Shown one piece after another: positions 35,845 through 46,515 of a DNA stretch of 64,000 bases. The position numbers and the translations under genes were made by a program. Numbering within the stretch: position 1 is the first letter of the stretch; each line of letters opens with the position of its first letter. Source of the DNA: Gerris lacustris (taxonomy: Eukaryota > Arthropoda > Insecta > Hemiptera > Gerridae); contig OX578283.1 of the NCBI GenBank assembly GCA_951217055.1, forward strand, positions 62,191,832-62,255,831. The letters run 5' to 3'. The notes below the pieces were generated by a model. It did not search any database and was not told the origin of the DNA. It saw only the letters and a list, made by a program, of their open reading frames with translations.

Positions 35845-37719
35845 TCATATTTGGGTGCTATCGGAACCTAATGGTGAATAGAAGCTAATAGCAAAGGCAA
35901 GGATTAGTATAAGGCCGGTAAGAATGAGGAGTAACGATGGGGATCGTTTACTTACTAACGCTTGATGGTCCAACTGAAGTGCTTTGAGCTGTCTGTTGAG
36001 TACAGTCCGTTCTTCGTGGCATTCCATGTACCTTGTTTCTACTGTGATAAGTTTCTCTTGCAGTTCGGAGATCCTGTTTTTCAAGTCGTTTATAACGTTG
36101 TTTCCAGGCTCTCCGATTCCATTAGTTTTTATCCCTTCGTCTGCCATGTTGTTTTTATTATCGTTTTCAAGAAGTTTAATTTCCTCTTGTTGACTCGATA
36201 CCACCTTTTCAAGCCTTAAAATTTCTATTTTAGCAGAATTAAGCTCGTCTTTGACTCTGTTATCCCATAAAGAATTTTTTAAGTCTAATTCCATCTTAAG
36301 ATTTTTAACAGTTGATGAGAGTTCGTCAGCCATGAGCTTGTGCTGTTCCGCTTTTAACTGGGCTTCTTCCAACTGCATGTTAAGAAGTTCTTTTTCTTGG
36401 TCTGCATCGTTCGTGCAAGTTATAATACTTTCGCTAGAGTCGTAGTCTCCCAAATCTTCATCTTCGTTCTTGTTATTCTGCTCGTTCAATGCAAGTTTCT
36501 CGGTGATTTCTTGTAGCTGAGAGACTAGTTTAAGTTGTACATCGTCGTTAAGGTGAGGTTGATATTTGTAATTCTTGGCGGCCTCTTCGTCATCATCGTC
36601 TATGATGAGATCTATCGAATTTTTAGGATTGATTTCCAATTCGATAATGGGAGGACTGACTTTAATCGATTCCTCGGAATCGGAATCTTTTTTGTCGACA
36701 CTGCACTTTTCCAACTGTTGTTCTAGTTCTTGGTTTCTCAATTCTAATTTCTGCACAGTTTCCCTGTAGTGGTCCTCTAATTCTTGGCACTTTATCTGAA
36801 TAAGTTCGTTTTTCGCTACTTGAGCACTGTATTTCTGCGCCAAATCTTGAATGTCCCCGTGACTTTTGAGCATCTGAATACACATGTTGGCATGCTCCGC
36901 TTCAACTCCAACTAACGAGCGTTTTATTTCCTGATACTTTTTCACAGATTCATTTTTATCCTCTAGAACCTTGTTCAAACGCTCCTTAGCCACACTTTGA
37001 TACTGCTCTTTGTCTTCGTGAAGTTTCCGCACTTCTTCCCTTAATTTATCTTCCGTGTAATCTTTGGAGTAGACCTGAAGTTGACTTTCGAGATTCTCGA
37101 CTCGTGACAATAACTTGTCTTCCATTATGAGGGCCTTCCATCCCTGCTCTGCCGCTTTACAGATTGTTTCTAGAGCCGTCTGGAGAGTGGCTAACTTTTC
37201 CTCGAGCATCTGCTCCCTCTGTATCGCCTCTTGAATGTACTGATTGAGTTGGTAGAGGTCTTCCACCGAGTGGGAGCCCGGCGGCATCGACGATATAGAA
37301 GGAGGAATACTCGATTTGGCTTCACTTCCATCGGGCAAAAACAACTTTATGTTAGCTATTATACAACCGTGATTTACTTTGCGAGCATTTTCTAACACGT
37401 CTACTCCAAACTGCACGATGTCCCCGGAATACACTTCTCTGGGCGTGCTCTCCTCACCGCTCTTGCTCAACCTTTGACTGTTGACAAACGTGCCGTTGCT
37501 ACTTTTGGTGTCCTGTAAGTAAAATTTTCCATTATTGTACCAAAAGAGTGCATGGTTCCTAGACAGGACTTTACAATCGAATATGGCGTTGTTAGCGGCC
37601 GATCGAGACCTCGCCAGGGACCTCCCGATCTTCACCGGTTGTTCCAGGGTGAGGATCCTCTCTTGGAAAGGGTGAGAATTTTGCCTGCATGTCAGAATGG
37701 CTTTGCTTGTCATATTCAA
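35845..37719 (-). CDS. SLMAP: SLMAP homologue: FHA domain, long coiled coil, C-terminal membrane anchor
   Basis: Sarcolemmal membrane-associated protein homologue. SLMAP is a tail-anchored FHA protein that brings MST/Hippo kinase to the STRIPAK phosphatase complex. The frame is 624 codons without interruption. Residues about 7-130 form the FHA domain: KAILTCRQNSHPFQER, then KIGRS (G32, R33), KVLSRNHA (S53, R54, H56), and SSNGTFVN (N75, G76), all matching vertebrate SLMAP closely. Residues about 155-590 are heptad-rich coiled coil broken by an acidic stretch (DSDSEESIKV, then DDDDEEAA). Residues 595-613 (SLLLILTGLILILAFAISF) are a hydrophobic segment 11 residues from the C terminus, as in tail-anchored SLMAP isoforms. 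Start: M1 and M3 are both possible (MNMTSKAILTC). An AATAAA lies on this strand at 35812-35817, about 28 nt after the stop. Unlike every other gene here it has no intron in its coding region (see findings). The neighbouring 37933-38151 frame is on the other strand. Confidence 0.93.
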   Translation of the reverse strand: MNMTSKAILTCRQNSHPFQERILTLEQPVKIGRSLARSRSAANNAIFDCKVLSRNHALFWYNNGKFYLQDTKSSNGTFVNSQRLSKSGEESTPREVYSGDIVQFGVDVLENARKVNHGCIIANIKLFLPDGSEAKSSIPPSISSMPPGSHSVEDLYQLNQYIQEAIQREQMLEEKLATLQTALETICKAAEQGWKALIMEDKLLSRVENLESQLQVYSKDYTEDKLREEVRKLHEDKEQYQSVAKERLNKVLEDKNESVKKYQEIKRSLVGVEAEHANMCIQMLKSHGDIQDLAQKYSAQVAKNELIQIKCQELEDHYRETVQKLELRNQELEQQLEKCSVDKKDSDSEESIKVSPPIIELEINPKNSIDLIIDDDDEEAAKNYKYQPHLNDDVQLKLVSQLQEITEKLALNEQNNKNEDEDLGDYDSSESIITCTNDADQEKELLNMQLEEAQLKAEQHKLMADELSSTVKNLKMELDLKNSLWDNRVKDELNSAKIEILRLEKVVSSQQEEIKLLENDNKNNMADEGIKTNGIGEPGNNVINDLKNRISELQEKLITVETRYMECHEERTVLNRQLKALQLDHQALVSKRSPSLLLILTGLILILAFAISFYSPLGSDSTQI

Positions 37720-37932
37720 TTGTTTATCACATTGGTAGAGATCTTGAAAAGCTATAATGATACATTATATATAGGTAAAAGTCAAGGAATTACATTTTAT
37801 AAAAAGAGTCCCCGAAACAGACATGTAACAGTTAGCTGCACATGGTTAAGGATACGAAAAGTATATCTAAAACTTGAAATAATCATATTAGAACGGTTCT
37901 CAAGGAGGCCAAAGTCCGTCTTCTACAAGTGA

Positions 37933-38151
37933 CTAATTACCTCGCTAAGAAGCACCAACTACGATCCAGTGAAGGACGAATTCAAACGAAACGATTCTGT
38001 TACGGTACACTTCCTAGAAAGAGAACACGGACGGCTCGAACACTTGAAACCACCTCCGCAATATTCGTACGAATACGGCATATTAGTTTCTACTCGTGCA
38101 TCCAACACGGATGTTTATACACCGCCGTCGACAGGGAACAACCTGCAATAA
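37933..38151 (+). CDS. Coding-like frame of unknown identity, possible terminal exon or fragment
   Basis: An open frame of 72 codons ending TAA, with no ATG near its start; a TGA at 37930-37932 closes it upstream. The product contains FKRNDSVTVHFLEREHGRLE, HLKPPPQYSYEYGIL and VYTPPSTGNNLQ. Composition is unlike the surroundings: GC is clearly higher, codon third positions vary, and the residues are charged and Pro/Tyr-rich as in a cytoplasmic tail. An AATAAA at about 38185 follows the stop by roughly 35 nt. I do not recognise the family. It may be the last exon of a plus-strand gene (several AG acceptors occur between 37933 and 37969), a fragment of a pseudogene, or by chance the 5' leader/promoter of SLMAP, which starts 214 bp away on the other strand. 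No upstream exon was found. Confidence 0.3.
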   Translation, partial: LITSLRSTNYDPVKDEFKRNDSVTVHFLEREHGRLEHLKPPPQYSYEYGILVSTRASNTDVYTPPSTGNNLQ

Positions 38152-38189
38152 ATTAGAAGCAATCACTTAAACACGTAAAAAATAAACTA

Positions 38190-39340
38190 TCGGAGTGGGT
38201 CACTGAACAGCTGATGGAAACCACTATCACACCTCTAAACAATCACAGGGTTGAGTAATAACTTGGGCGGGTCCAAATAGACCTTAAAACACCAAAAATC
38301 CACAAAAAGGTACCTGTAAACTCCTCAGATAGTTACACCTCCGACAATTTAATCACTAATTTAACTTTCCTCTTCAATCTACAATGAAACAACTATCTAA
38401 AAATACCAAAATATATCAAATATCAGGCGTAAACAAAATTAAATAATACGTGTTCATCAACGTCACCACTTGATCAGCGTTCTAACTTCTTCCCAATATA
38501 GATTTAATACGGTTTTAGATGCAAAAGTAAATTCGTGCTTATTTCTTTTGTATTATTTAATCGAATTAATGACATTTGTTTTGGCAAATGTTTAATCATG
38601 AAATTGACAAAATAAAAAGAAATTGTTTCAACAGAATAACAAAACAAAAAGCAGTCCCTTTGTTTAGATCGTTTAATTTCCTCCGTAATTTGCTTATATT
38701 TCCTCCGGATTTTGGATTTATATGAACTGGATTTATAAAAAGAAATTACATTACGATCTTCTGATTTCCATAAATTGAAATATGTAATTAAACGACCAAA
38801 CAAGCTCCCCCTCCTAAAACTGGCCCCCTCCTAAAACAATTATGATGAGTAAATTAAAAAACTCAAGAATTTAATTTTTTTCCGTTGCACATTAAACCTA
38901 ATTAATTTAAAAATAACTTGAAGAAGTTTTGTTATAGGAGGACTCTACTATAGTCAGAGAATACTCCGGAAACATCTACCTGCCTTTTTACCCCCCCCCC
39001 TCTTCGAAAATTACGTATGTGTTCACCTCTAAAAAATGATTGGTCCCTCATAAAAATATTAGGGTTTGTTAGACCCCTAAGAACCTATCAACATAAACAT
39101 TCTATGCAATTGCCAAAAACCTAAACAGGGAATTAGAGTTTCCAAACCAAAATATCAGCAATACAAAATTGGCTGCAGGGACCAATTTAACAAGACTATC
39201 TAGACCAAGACAATAATAGTAGGAAAGCTGCCATAAAGAGAGCAGCATGGCAAGGCATTTGGGCCTAATACTTATGGCATAGTATAAGTTCTAAATGGGC
39301 TGTAAAGCCAAAAAGAAGTACTACTTATTAATTTTGAATA
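38190..39340. other. Gene-free tract upstream of SLMAP
   Basis: No exon recognised on either strand. A C10 run is at 38991-39000. Confidence 0.4.
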
Positions 39341-39354
39341 TTGACTAACTACCT

Positions 39355-40012
39355 TTTTAGGGTCCGTAGGCAAAACCAAGGACCCTTATATTTTCCTGCC
39401 TGTGTCTGTCCGTCCGTCCGGTCGCCTGCTCTCACGGCTACACCTTTCGTCCCATCACTTTGAAATTTGGCATGTATGTGTCTTGTACCTACCCACATAT
39501 TTTAAAAATATAGGTAGTGATTAAAAAAAAAAATAGGGTAAAAAACTTGTAGGGTACGTCGAGCTGATTACAAAAATATACAATTATTTGGTTATAACTT
39601 TGATAGGGCGAGCTTAGGCAAGTTTGAAGTGGGTGTGAAACCCCCCCCCCCTCTATCACGCTTATGTGAAGTGCAAAAAATCTGAAAAAATTCCTGAACA
39701 TTCTTCGACCAAAAGGAAATATACCAGTTTTTGGAAATTTTGAAAAAAAATATTATTTTATTTTTTATTGACAAAATACGATTTTTTTTATAATTATGGT
39801 CTTATTGATGTATTTATATGGTTGTAGTCCGGTTCAGTGGCAAAAAAATACTTTATCAGTGTGTTTTGAGAATATCAGACCCTTAGGATAGTTCAAAGTA
39901 AGCTTTTTAGCATTTAAAAAAACACTGTTTATACACTTTACAGTTAAAAACTATACAGTGGGGCCTACGGACCCTCGCTGTGTGCTGACTATCACGTACT
40001 TGACCCTGTTTA
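39355..40012. mobile_element. Family B element, copy 2
   Basis: Starts TTTTAGGGTCCGTAGGCAAA; the inverted GGCCTACGGACCCT is near 39962-39975 and CGCTGTGTGCTGACTATCAC follows. Colinear with 5771-6490, with small indels (loss of about 70 bp around 39540). C10 run at 39641-39650. Confidence 0.65.
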
Positions 40013-40915
40013 TTTAAAAACCACTTTTTTGACTCTGAAAAAAAAAAAAAAAAAGTATACAACATTTTTACATTTATTTACTAATACTGGAGTTACCACA
40101 ATATATTATCTTGCTTCCAAAATACAATGAAAGATACAAGTACCAATATCCAGGGATGCCTATTCCCCCCTAAGGCCCATGGCGCAAACCCCCAAAAACT
40201 GCCTGAATCACTTGGAATATTTAAAAAATCCCCCCCAAGCTCTGAAAAATTCCCCATATTTGGATTACCCCAAAAATTCTTGATTTTTCCTCAATCTTGA
40301 TTACCCAATCAAGTTCAAAATTCTTGATTACCCAAAAATTGATATAGGCAGGGATGATTGATATACTTTATTAAGTATAAACCCGGGTTCCCAATACTTA
40401 GTTCTAACATTTTGTATGTATATTGTTTATCCCTGCAGAAAACTTGTCTCATGTCTTTTTGCGTTTCTAGGATAATGTTTGTTTTGGTAGTTGCTGTTTT
40501 TGTGTGTCAGCTCTAGTTTTGTTTGAAACAGTCCTCTCCGTCAACCTATCAGTAGGGAGGGCAATTTTAGCCCATCAATAGTTGAGTGGGTGAAAATTCC
40601 AGCCCTGTCCCTATAATTATGAAGGCTTAAATCCATACCTACACTGGATTTTAAAGATGTTTTAATGATTATTTTGCTTTCCCGACACCTTCCCCTGCTA
40701 ACACATTAGCCTGAGGGTAATGTGGGCTAATTGTTTGAATCTTGAAATAACATTTTTTTTTTTTGTGCGAATTCCTGAATTTCACACGAACTGAATAGAA
40801 TAGTTACTCAAATATTACTTCCTATTGCCGTGAATATTTGGCTTGCTAGACTTGTAGAAAAGATAGAAAGCTTGGATTCGCGAATTTGTATTGGTATCGA
40901 CAGAGAAAAATCATT

Positions 40916-40991
40916 CTCCAGTATAGCTCAGTTGGTAGAGTGCCTGTAACAGATATATATGAGGCCCCTGGTTCAAGTCCCGGTGCTGGGG
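40916..40991 (+). repeat. tRNA-like unit of family G, copy 3
   Basis: 76 nt. Acceptor CTCCAGT pairs over 7 positions with GCTGGGG (with G-T pairs). D arm GCTCAGTTGGTAGAGT, B box GGTTCAAGTCCC. The anticodon arm (CCTGTAACAGATATAT) does not form a stem, so this is not a working tRNA. Flanked by CGACAGAGAAAAATCATT and GTCTATTTTTCTCTGTATGT, the same inverted flanks as other G copies. Confidence 0.55.
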
Positions 40992-41045
40992 TCTATTTTT
41001 CTCTGTATGTCTTTCATAGTTAATAATTTGATTTATAGTCAAATA

Positions 41046-41308
41046 TTAGTCTAAATCAAAGCTGTCACCTATCGAGTGACAAAATAACATCAACTTGATT
41101 TTCAGTCAACTAACTAATTTTGTACTCAGGATCATGAAAATCACATTGTCCACCTTAATGAAGGGACATGGCCGCTCTCCACCGACTAGTTTTTATTACC
41201 AAGCTATGTCCCACAGACCAACTTAGCTGAGCACATATTCTTAAAAGGAACTAAAAGATTAAGTTGTACACAAAATTTTTCGACGCTATCTCATCTCCTT
41301 GACTAAAA
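41046..41308. mobile_element. Family A solo right arm
   Basis: Contains ACATCAACTTGATTTTCAGT, TGTACTCAGGATCATGAAAA, GCCGCTCTCCACCG, AAGCTATGTCCCACAGACCA and GACGCTATCTCATCTCCTTG. Only one arm is present; it abuts the family G copy at 40895-41040. Confidence 0.65.
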
Positions 41309-41543
41309 GATGTTTTAGCGAATTTTCGAAGAAAATTAATTTTCAAAATTTTCTCTATGTAAATCCGCTTTGGATTCTTTGATTCCTGAAATTTAATACT
41401 TTTTTGTGTCACCTCCAGACCATATTTCACCCTAGGATGAAAAAACTTAAAACTTAAAATAAATAAGTCATGGTGCATGACTGGACTTTTTGGTTAAAAA
41501 ATTAACAAGAAAAAAAACAACAATTTTTATACTTCAGTACATT

Positions 41544-41549
41544 TTTATT
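41544..41549 (-). terminator. Poly(A) signal candidate of RpL36A
   Basis: AATAAA on the minus strand about 190 nt past the RpL36A stop codon, in AT-rich DNA where such hexamers are frequent. Other copies lie between it and the stop, so the choice is uncertain. Confidence 0.35.
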
Positions 41550-41737
41550 TTGTAACAGTAACATGTTTTGTTATGGATTTTCTGGAGGATAAGTAGAAAT
41601 ATATTAACAGTTTATATGTTTTAAAACGGTAACATAAACCTGTTATAAATGTATTGAAAAATAAAAAAGGCTGATGTATCAAAAAATTAAAAATTAAATC
41701 CTCATTCAAAAGTATAAAAAAAATATTTTTAGTATAT

Positions 41738-44700
41738 TTAAAACTGGATCATCTGGCCCTGCAACATAAAAAAAAGAGAATTAACTAATGTTAATAACAA
41801 TAGCAAATGCATAGAAACAAGTGTTATCAAGTCTGATAATGTACAATCGCTAGGCAGCATCTAAAAATTGCATTACACTATTAAGTAATAATAAATAAAC
41901 TAAGATTTTTTTTATAAATAAATAGATAGGCTTATTGCTTGATGTTGAAAATTGTTCTGTTCAATTGCACAATTACATTACATCTTGAAGCTAGGGCAGC
42001 ACTATAGCAAGATATTGGATAAATTCAAATTAAACAACAGATAACTTTAATTTCAAAGTAGAACAAAAAATTTAACGAGTCAAAAGAAACCTGAATTGAT
42101 TCAGATAGTACAAATAAATAGCTACAAATAAAATAGCTTCAATTACTACAGTAGAACCTTGCTTACACGGCCCTCAATAACACAACAACCTCAATTTCAA
42201 GTGCAATTTTCAAATCCCCTTGAGATTGCCATAGCACATAATGTTAAATTAACCTCTATAACGTGACTATTATTATCCAAACAACCTCAATAGCACGGAT
42301 TTTCCAAATCTATCCTATCCACTGTAGAATCCAAATATCCTATCAAAAATATACACTCCAATTTGAAATTTTGAAGTTGGGTGGCCAGGGGGTGAAGTGG
42401 TTGCCCCTAGTGGGCGATTGCATAAAAACAAACTTCTCTTTGCATGGTAGAGATCCCCTAAGTTTCATTAATTTATCTCAAACCGTTCAAAAGTTAAGAG
42501 GGGGGGGGGGGGGGGGGACTTTTGGTCATGCTGAGGCTGGGGCACTACCAGGCTTGGTGGCGAGTCTCCCTGAGAAGGCCCATGGCAGTGAAATGCTAGA
42601 AAGGCATTGAACGAGATATTTCTTTTTGTGCAGTCAGTCAGTACAAGGGTGGCTATGACACAAGTAAAATTGTCAGCCCGTATTTGAAATATTTTATGTT
42701 CAAGAATTTTAAACAGATTAAACATTTTATAAAAGTTGTACAAATAAGATTAATCAGTGCCCAGAACTAAGTCAATCATAGACAAAACATAGAGGTAGCG
42801 CCATAGAGCTATTTTCTATCTTACACACACACACAAAGGTAGATATTACATACTCTGTGCCATCGTCTAGAGAAAGAGTATAGTTAGAGATTAAAGCTCA
42901 TATCTCCGCTTCAGCTGTAGATTCAACTTCAGGGTGAAATTGTATACAAATAATGTCCAATAAGAATCTTCTAAGGAAAATGCACTGCAGGACCTAACCA
43001 GAAGAAGGTTAATGGAAAAAAATATTTTTAAAAAACTCATAATATTTACCTTCCTCTTCTTATCACCACCAAGTTCAAAATGTTTGCATCTCTTCAGAGG
43101 GATCTGTTTCCTGAACTTGCATTCTGAGCATTCCATCCTAAGTACAATCTTCTTTGTGGTCTTGGCCTGCACAAAAAACAACATTAAGAGCTACCAATTG
43201 ATAATAAAAAGTATAATCTAAGCCAGCGTTTCCCAACCAGGCACTCTTTTACTTGGTCCCACCCAATTGTATTTACTTATTATTTAATCCAATTAAAATA
43301 TTCCTTTGTCCTAAAATACATTGGACTAAATGTCACTTTATCTTACTAGATAGTTAGACTAATGGATATTGTCATTTTTAGTAACAGAAGTGTGATATTC
43401 CTTTGGCCCAAAGGAATATGGTTGTTTGAAGTTAAGATAGTCAATTAATTGTTTTAAAAAATGTCTAACACAATAATGTAAACAAACGGTGGGTAAAAAA
43501 GTAAAATCTTACCACATCCGACCTAATTTACTCGGTTACCCACCCTAAGGTGGGTAACCAAGTAAAGAAGTACCCCTAACCCTATGATAGTGACCCAAAA
43601 TAGGGTCGTGTCATAATATTCTAGGGTCATGAAAAATCATTGAAAAAATTATACAGGCCTAAATTAAAAAATGCTTTATATATAAATTTAATTTAATAGG
43701 GTAAAAATAATAAAAATAATAATTAATCCTGCAATGGTTAGTTTAAACAAACAGAAAACCTTATAGTCATGTAAAAATGAAACTAACATAAAGAAATTTA
43801 TCATCTTAATTTAAATAAAATTATAATTATTATTAACAATAGGAGAGATTTCTATTGTCGTAAATGTTGACTCCGAGACTTGTGGAAAATTGAAAGCTTA
43901 ATTCGAGACTATTATTCTCAGACTCGGAAATTATTCTTCAGTATAGCTTAGTTGGCAAGAGCACTATACTGGAAATATAGTGCCATCCCCCCCCCCTGGC
44001 CCGTGGTTCGAGTCCCGGCGCTGGAGTCTATTTTCCTCTGTCTATCTCCTGTTGTTAATAATACTTATAATTTGATTTAAATTAAAATTTAAACTTTCCG
44101 TAAATTTAAAATTGAATATATATAATATCTAAATTTTCGGAGAATAATCTGGTCAAGAAAGTGTGTTGTGGACTAGGCAATCAAATTCTAAAGATTAGCC
44201 CCAAAAAAATAATACAAGAAAACTTCTGTTCTAACATTAACTTTTGGTTGAAATGAAGGAGATGATATGGTAGAGAATTGCTTGGAAGCACAACTTTGAT
44301 TAATTTATACACAGTATATTTGTATGATTTAAACATTTGAGAAATTGCATAAGTATGATTTCCTCGTAGGAGGTTCGATATCCCTCTGTCAAAAAAAAAA
44401 GTTGGAGTGAGGCCCCGCCATCTTTTCTATAAACCGCCTCATATTCTTCAGTTTTATCTAACCTTTTGTGTAGCCGATTAATCGTTTAAATTCTTCAGTT
44501 TAACCAAAATTTTAGTGTAGCCGATTAATCGTTTAATAGATTAACAGATCAGTAACAATTTTTACTTTATTTTCAAAAATTAAAGAAAATATGGACAAAT
44601 CCAATATCTTCAACAGTGATAGAAAAGGAATTGTGTGATTTAGGAATGATCAATGGTGACAGTGACAACTTAACTCCACATGATCCTTGATAAATTGACC

Positions 44701-45755
44701 AGCTTTAAAACTGACGCATTATTAGATTTAGGAATAAACAATTACACATCTCACCGAAACAACATTTTGAGGTACTTCTTCAGATTGTTACTCCCCTTTG
44801 AATTGTAGAATATAAATGGCTATAACTAAATAACTATTAAGACAAAGGGACGTTTAGTCCAATGTTCTTTTAGACAAAAGAATATCATATTTCTGTTTTT
44901 ATAAGGGGAGTAACAGTCTAAAGAAGAACATTCCGAACATTTTCTTAAGATTGTTACTCCCCTCTGTTTACTTTATAAGGGGAGTAACAATCTAAAGAAG
45001 TGCCCACTTTGCCTAGTAAAACTTCAGATTTAACAGAGAAGATACTACCAGCGTTGGTGGTAAATGCTTTTAGAAACAATTATGGGTTTAAATTTAATAC
45101 TTCAAAACGATTAGGATTAAAAAAGCATTACTTAAGCTATGATATAAAGCATGAAATATTGCTTGACAACTAACAAGTACCTTAAATTTCATTATTTGCC
45201 ATAACCTAACCTGACGTGTCCGTGAAACCTTCTGCACTAAGAACTGTTATTTATTAAGGAAAGGTCTATTCTCCTAATTTACTTCAGTATCACGATTAAT
45301 AAGTGTTGTAAGCACGGTCTTAATGTAACAATTAATGAAAATCAAAATATTTACAAGTACCTTCAATAAACCTTTCTAATAGCGTACAAATATTTAGGTT
45401 CATTGTCATAAGGTCTTTTAAAGTTCATATTTGGGTTCGTACCTTTTTCCTGAAAATAGGTTTTGACTGGCCACCGTATCCTTGCTGTTTTCTGTCGTAT
45501 CTCCTCCTACCTTCGGCAGCATGCCTTTCCTTGGATTTCTTGTACTGTGTCACCTTATGTAGCTTATGAACTTTGCATTTCTTGCAGAAAGTTCGCCTCT
45601 GTTTTGGTACGTTAACCTGGAATAAAGTAAAACTACGATTATTACAAATATAAATAAAATGCTACTAGTAAACTATAATCAAGTTAAAACAGAAGTTAAA
45701 TTAATAAAATTGTTAAGAAATAAAAGGATGATAGCGGATAAAATTTACGTACCAT
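41738..45755 (-). CDS. RpL36A: 60S ribosomal protein L36A/L44 (eL42), complete, four exons
   Basis: Protein of the large ribosomal subunit at the E site, with a zinc-binding ribbon. Exons: 45753-45755 (the ATG alone), 45443-45616 (58 codons, [20 protein letters not shown] ... [19 protein letters not shown]), 43050-43166 (39 codons, [20 protein letters not shown] ... [13 protein letters not shown]), 41738-41758 (GQMIQF and stop). All joins are GT-AG and phase 0; product 104 residues against about 106 in human. Zinc-ligand cysteines are visible in CKKC and later in the CSEC / KRCKHF region. A one-codon first exon is common in ribosomal protein genes. The 5' leader on the minus strand contains CCCTTTC near 45831-45837, a likely 5'TOP start. 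AATAAA occurs on the minus strand at 41544-41549. Introns are 136, 2276 and 1291 nt; the long ones hold MITEs (43241-43575, 44772-45005) and a tRNA-like element (43795-44115). Confidence 0.95.
42149..42340. mobile_element. pogo-like terminus fragment in RpL36A intron 3
   Basis: TACAGTAGAACCTTGCTTAC then ACGGCCCTCAATAACAC followed by repeated AACAACCTCAATA motifs. One end only. Confidence 0.35.
42500..42517 (+). repeat. G18 homopolymer
   Basis: An unbroken run of about 18 G in RpL36A intron 3 (so C18 in the pre-mRNA). Similar runs are at 2633-2651 and 60303-60325, and a C17 run at 60904-60920. Confidence 0.85.
43241..43575. mobile_element. Family F MITE, copy 3, in RpL36A intron 2
   Basis: Left GCACTCTTTTACTTGGTCCC, right GGTGGGTAACCAAGTAAAGA. 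The core ATTCCTTTGTCCTAAAATAC, then TTGGACTAAATGTCACTTTA is present. Confidence 0.6.
43795..44115 (+). mobile_element. Family G element, copy 4, in RpL36A intron 2
   Basis: Outer inverted repeats AAATAAAATTATAATTATTA and ATACTTATAATTTGATTTAA. The tRNA-like unit is 43936-44026 on plus: acceptor CTTCAGT against GCTGGAG (7 pairs), D arm GCTTAGTTGGCAAGAGC, and a strong 7-bp anticodon stem CACTATA/TATAGTG around loop CTGGAAA. A C10 run sits in the variable region, and the B box is GGTTCGAGTCCC. The insert in the variable region rules out a normal tRNA. The host intron is transcribed from the other strand. Confidence 0.6.
44772..45005. mobile_element. Family F MITE, copy 4, in RpL36A intron 2
   Basis: Left GGTACTTCTTCAGATTGTTA then CTCCCC; right GGGGAGTAACAATCTAAAGA then AGTGCC. 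A full F unit (to about 44925) is followed by a second pair of ends. The core TAACTATTAAGACAAAGGGA is present. Confidence 0.65.
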
Positions 45756-46515
45756 GGTGAATATTTACGAAAGAACTTTAACGAGAGAAAACAGTCAACG
45801 AAAACGAGAAACAGCCACGGCGTGACATATGAAAGGGCAACCCTGTTTTCTACAAGCTAAACGAAGAGGTTTTTAATTTTGTATGTTGGGAACCCTTTCA
45901 AAATAAAAAAAGCCGGGAGGTTTCAATAAGGTTGTGATAATTTTGTGCTACTTTTCTCTAAATATAATACTTTTACTTTAATAATTAATTTAACATTTCT
46001 TTAGTTTGTTAAACTTTTATAATTGGTTAATATTAATTGAACGATTATTTATCGAGTGGAGTCAATAATAAGTTTTCGAAGGTTAAGATTTCTTAGCGAA
46101 GGTGAGCATCAATTTCGTCAACGTTATCGACCAATTCTAACACGGTTATTTACTTACACCTCACACTTCAGTGTGTAAACCGTGTTAAGATCATTATTCA
46201 TTAAATCTGCGCTACATTTTTATTTAAGGTTTACTTTTGATCTTTATAAAAACTTTTAGGAGATTGAACATTACCAATTCCATTGCTACAACTTAACAAC
46301 TGTTACATGTACGAGGTAGGTCAACAATATCTATTTTTATGCCCTTAATGATTATTAATCTTTCTTTAGTAATAATTTGCACACTCTGTAGTCTTTTTCT
46401 GATAACAACAATCCAATCTTCACTTAAAATTGTAACTTTTTTTTTCAGTTAATGAAGAAGTTACGTAATTACTTTTGATGGAGTTTTAAATTGAAATCCT
46501 AGTGTAATTGTAAAA
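45756..46515. promoter_or_regulatory. Shared head-to-head intergenic promoter region, RpL36A / otubain
   Basis: 760 bp separate the divergent start codons of RpL36A (minus) and otubain (plus). A pyrimidine tract CCCTTTC on the minus strand at 45831-45837 resembles the 5'TOP start of ribosomal protein mRNAs and would give a leader of about 80 nt. No convincing TATA box was identified. A pyrimidine-rich stretch with AG just before the otubain ATG (46437-46449) could be a 3' splice site of a 5' UTR intron. Confidence 0.45.

Noticed and set aside
35962..36883. Several short frames on both strands within the SLMAP locus
   Set aside because: They are shadows of the SLMAP coding sequence, which has clear FHA and anchor homology.
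42263..42743. Frames with poly-Gly or poly-Pro around 42500
   Set aside because: They run through an 18-G homopolymer and have no domain; they lie in an RpL36A intron.
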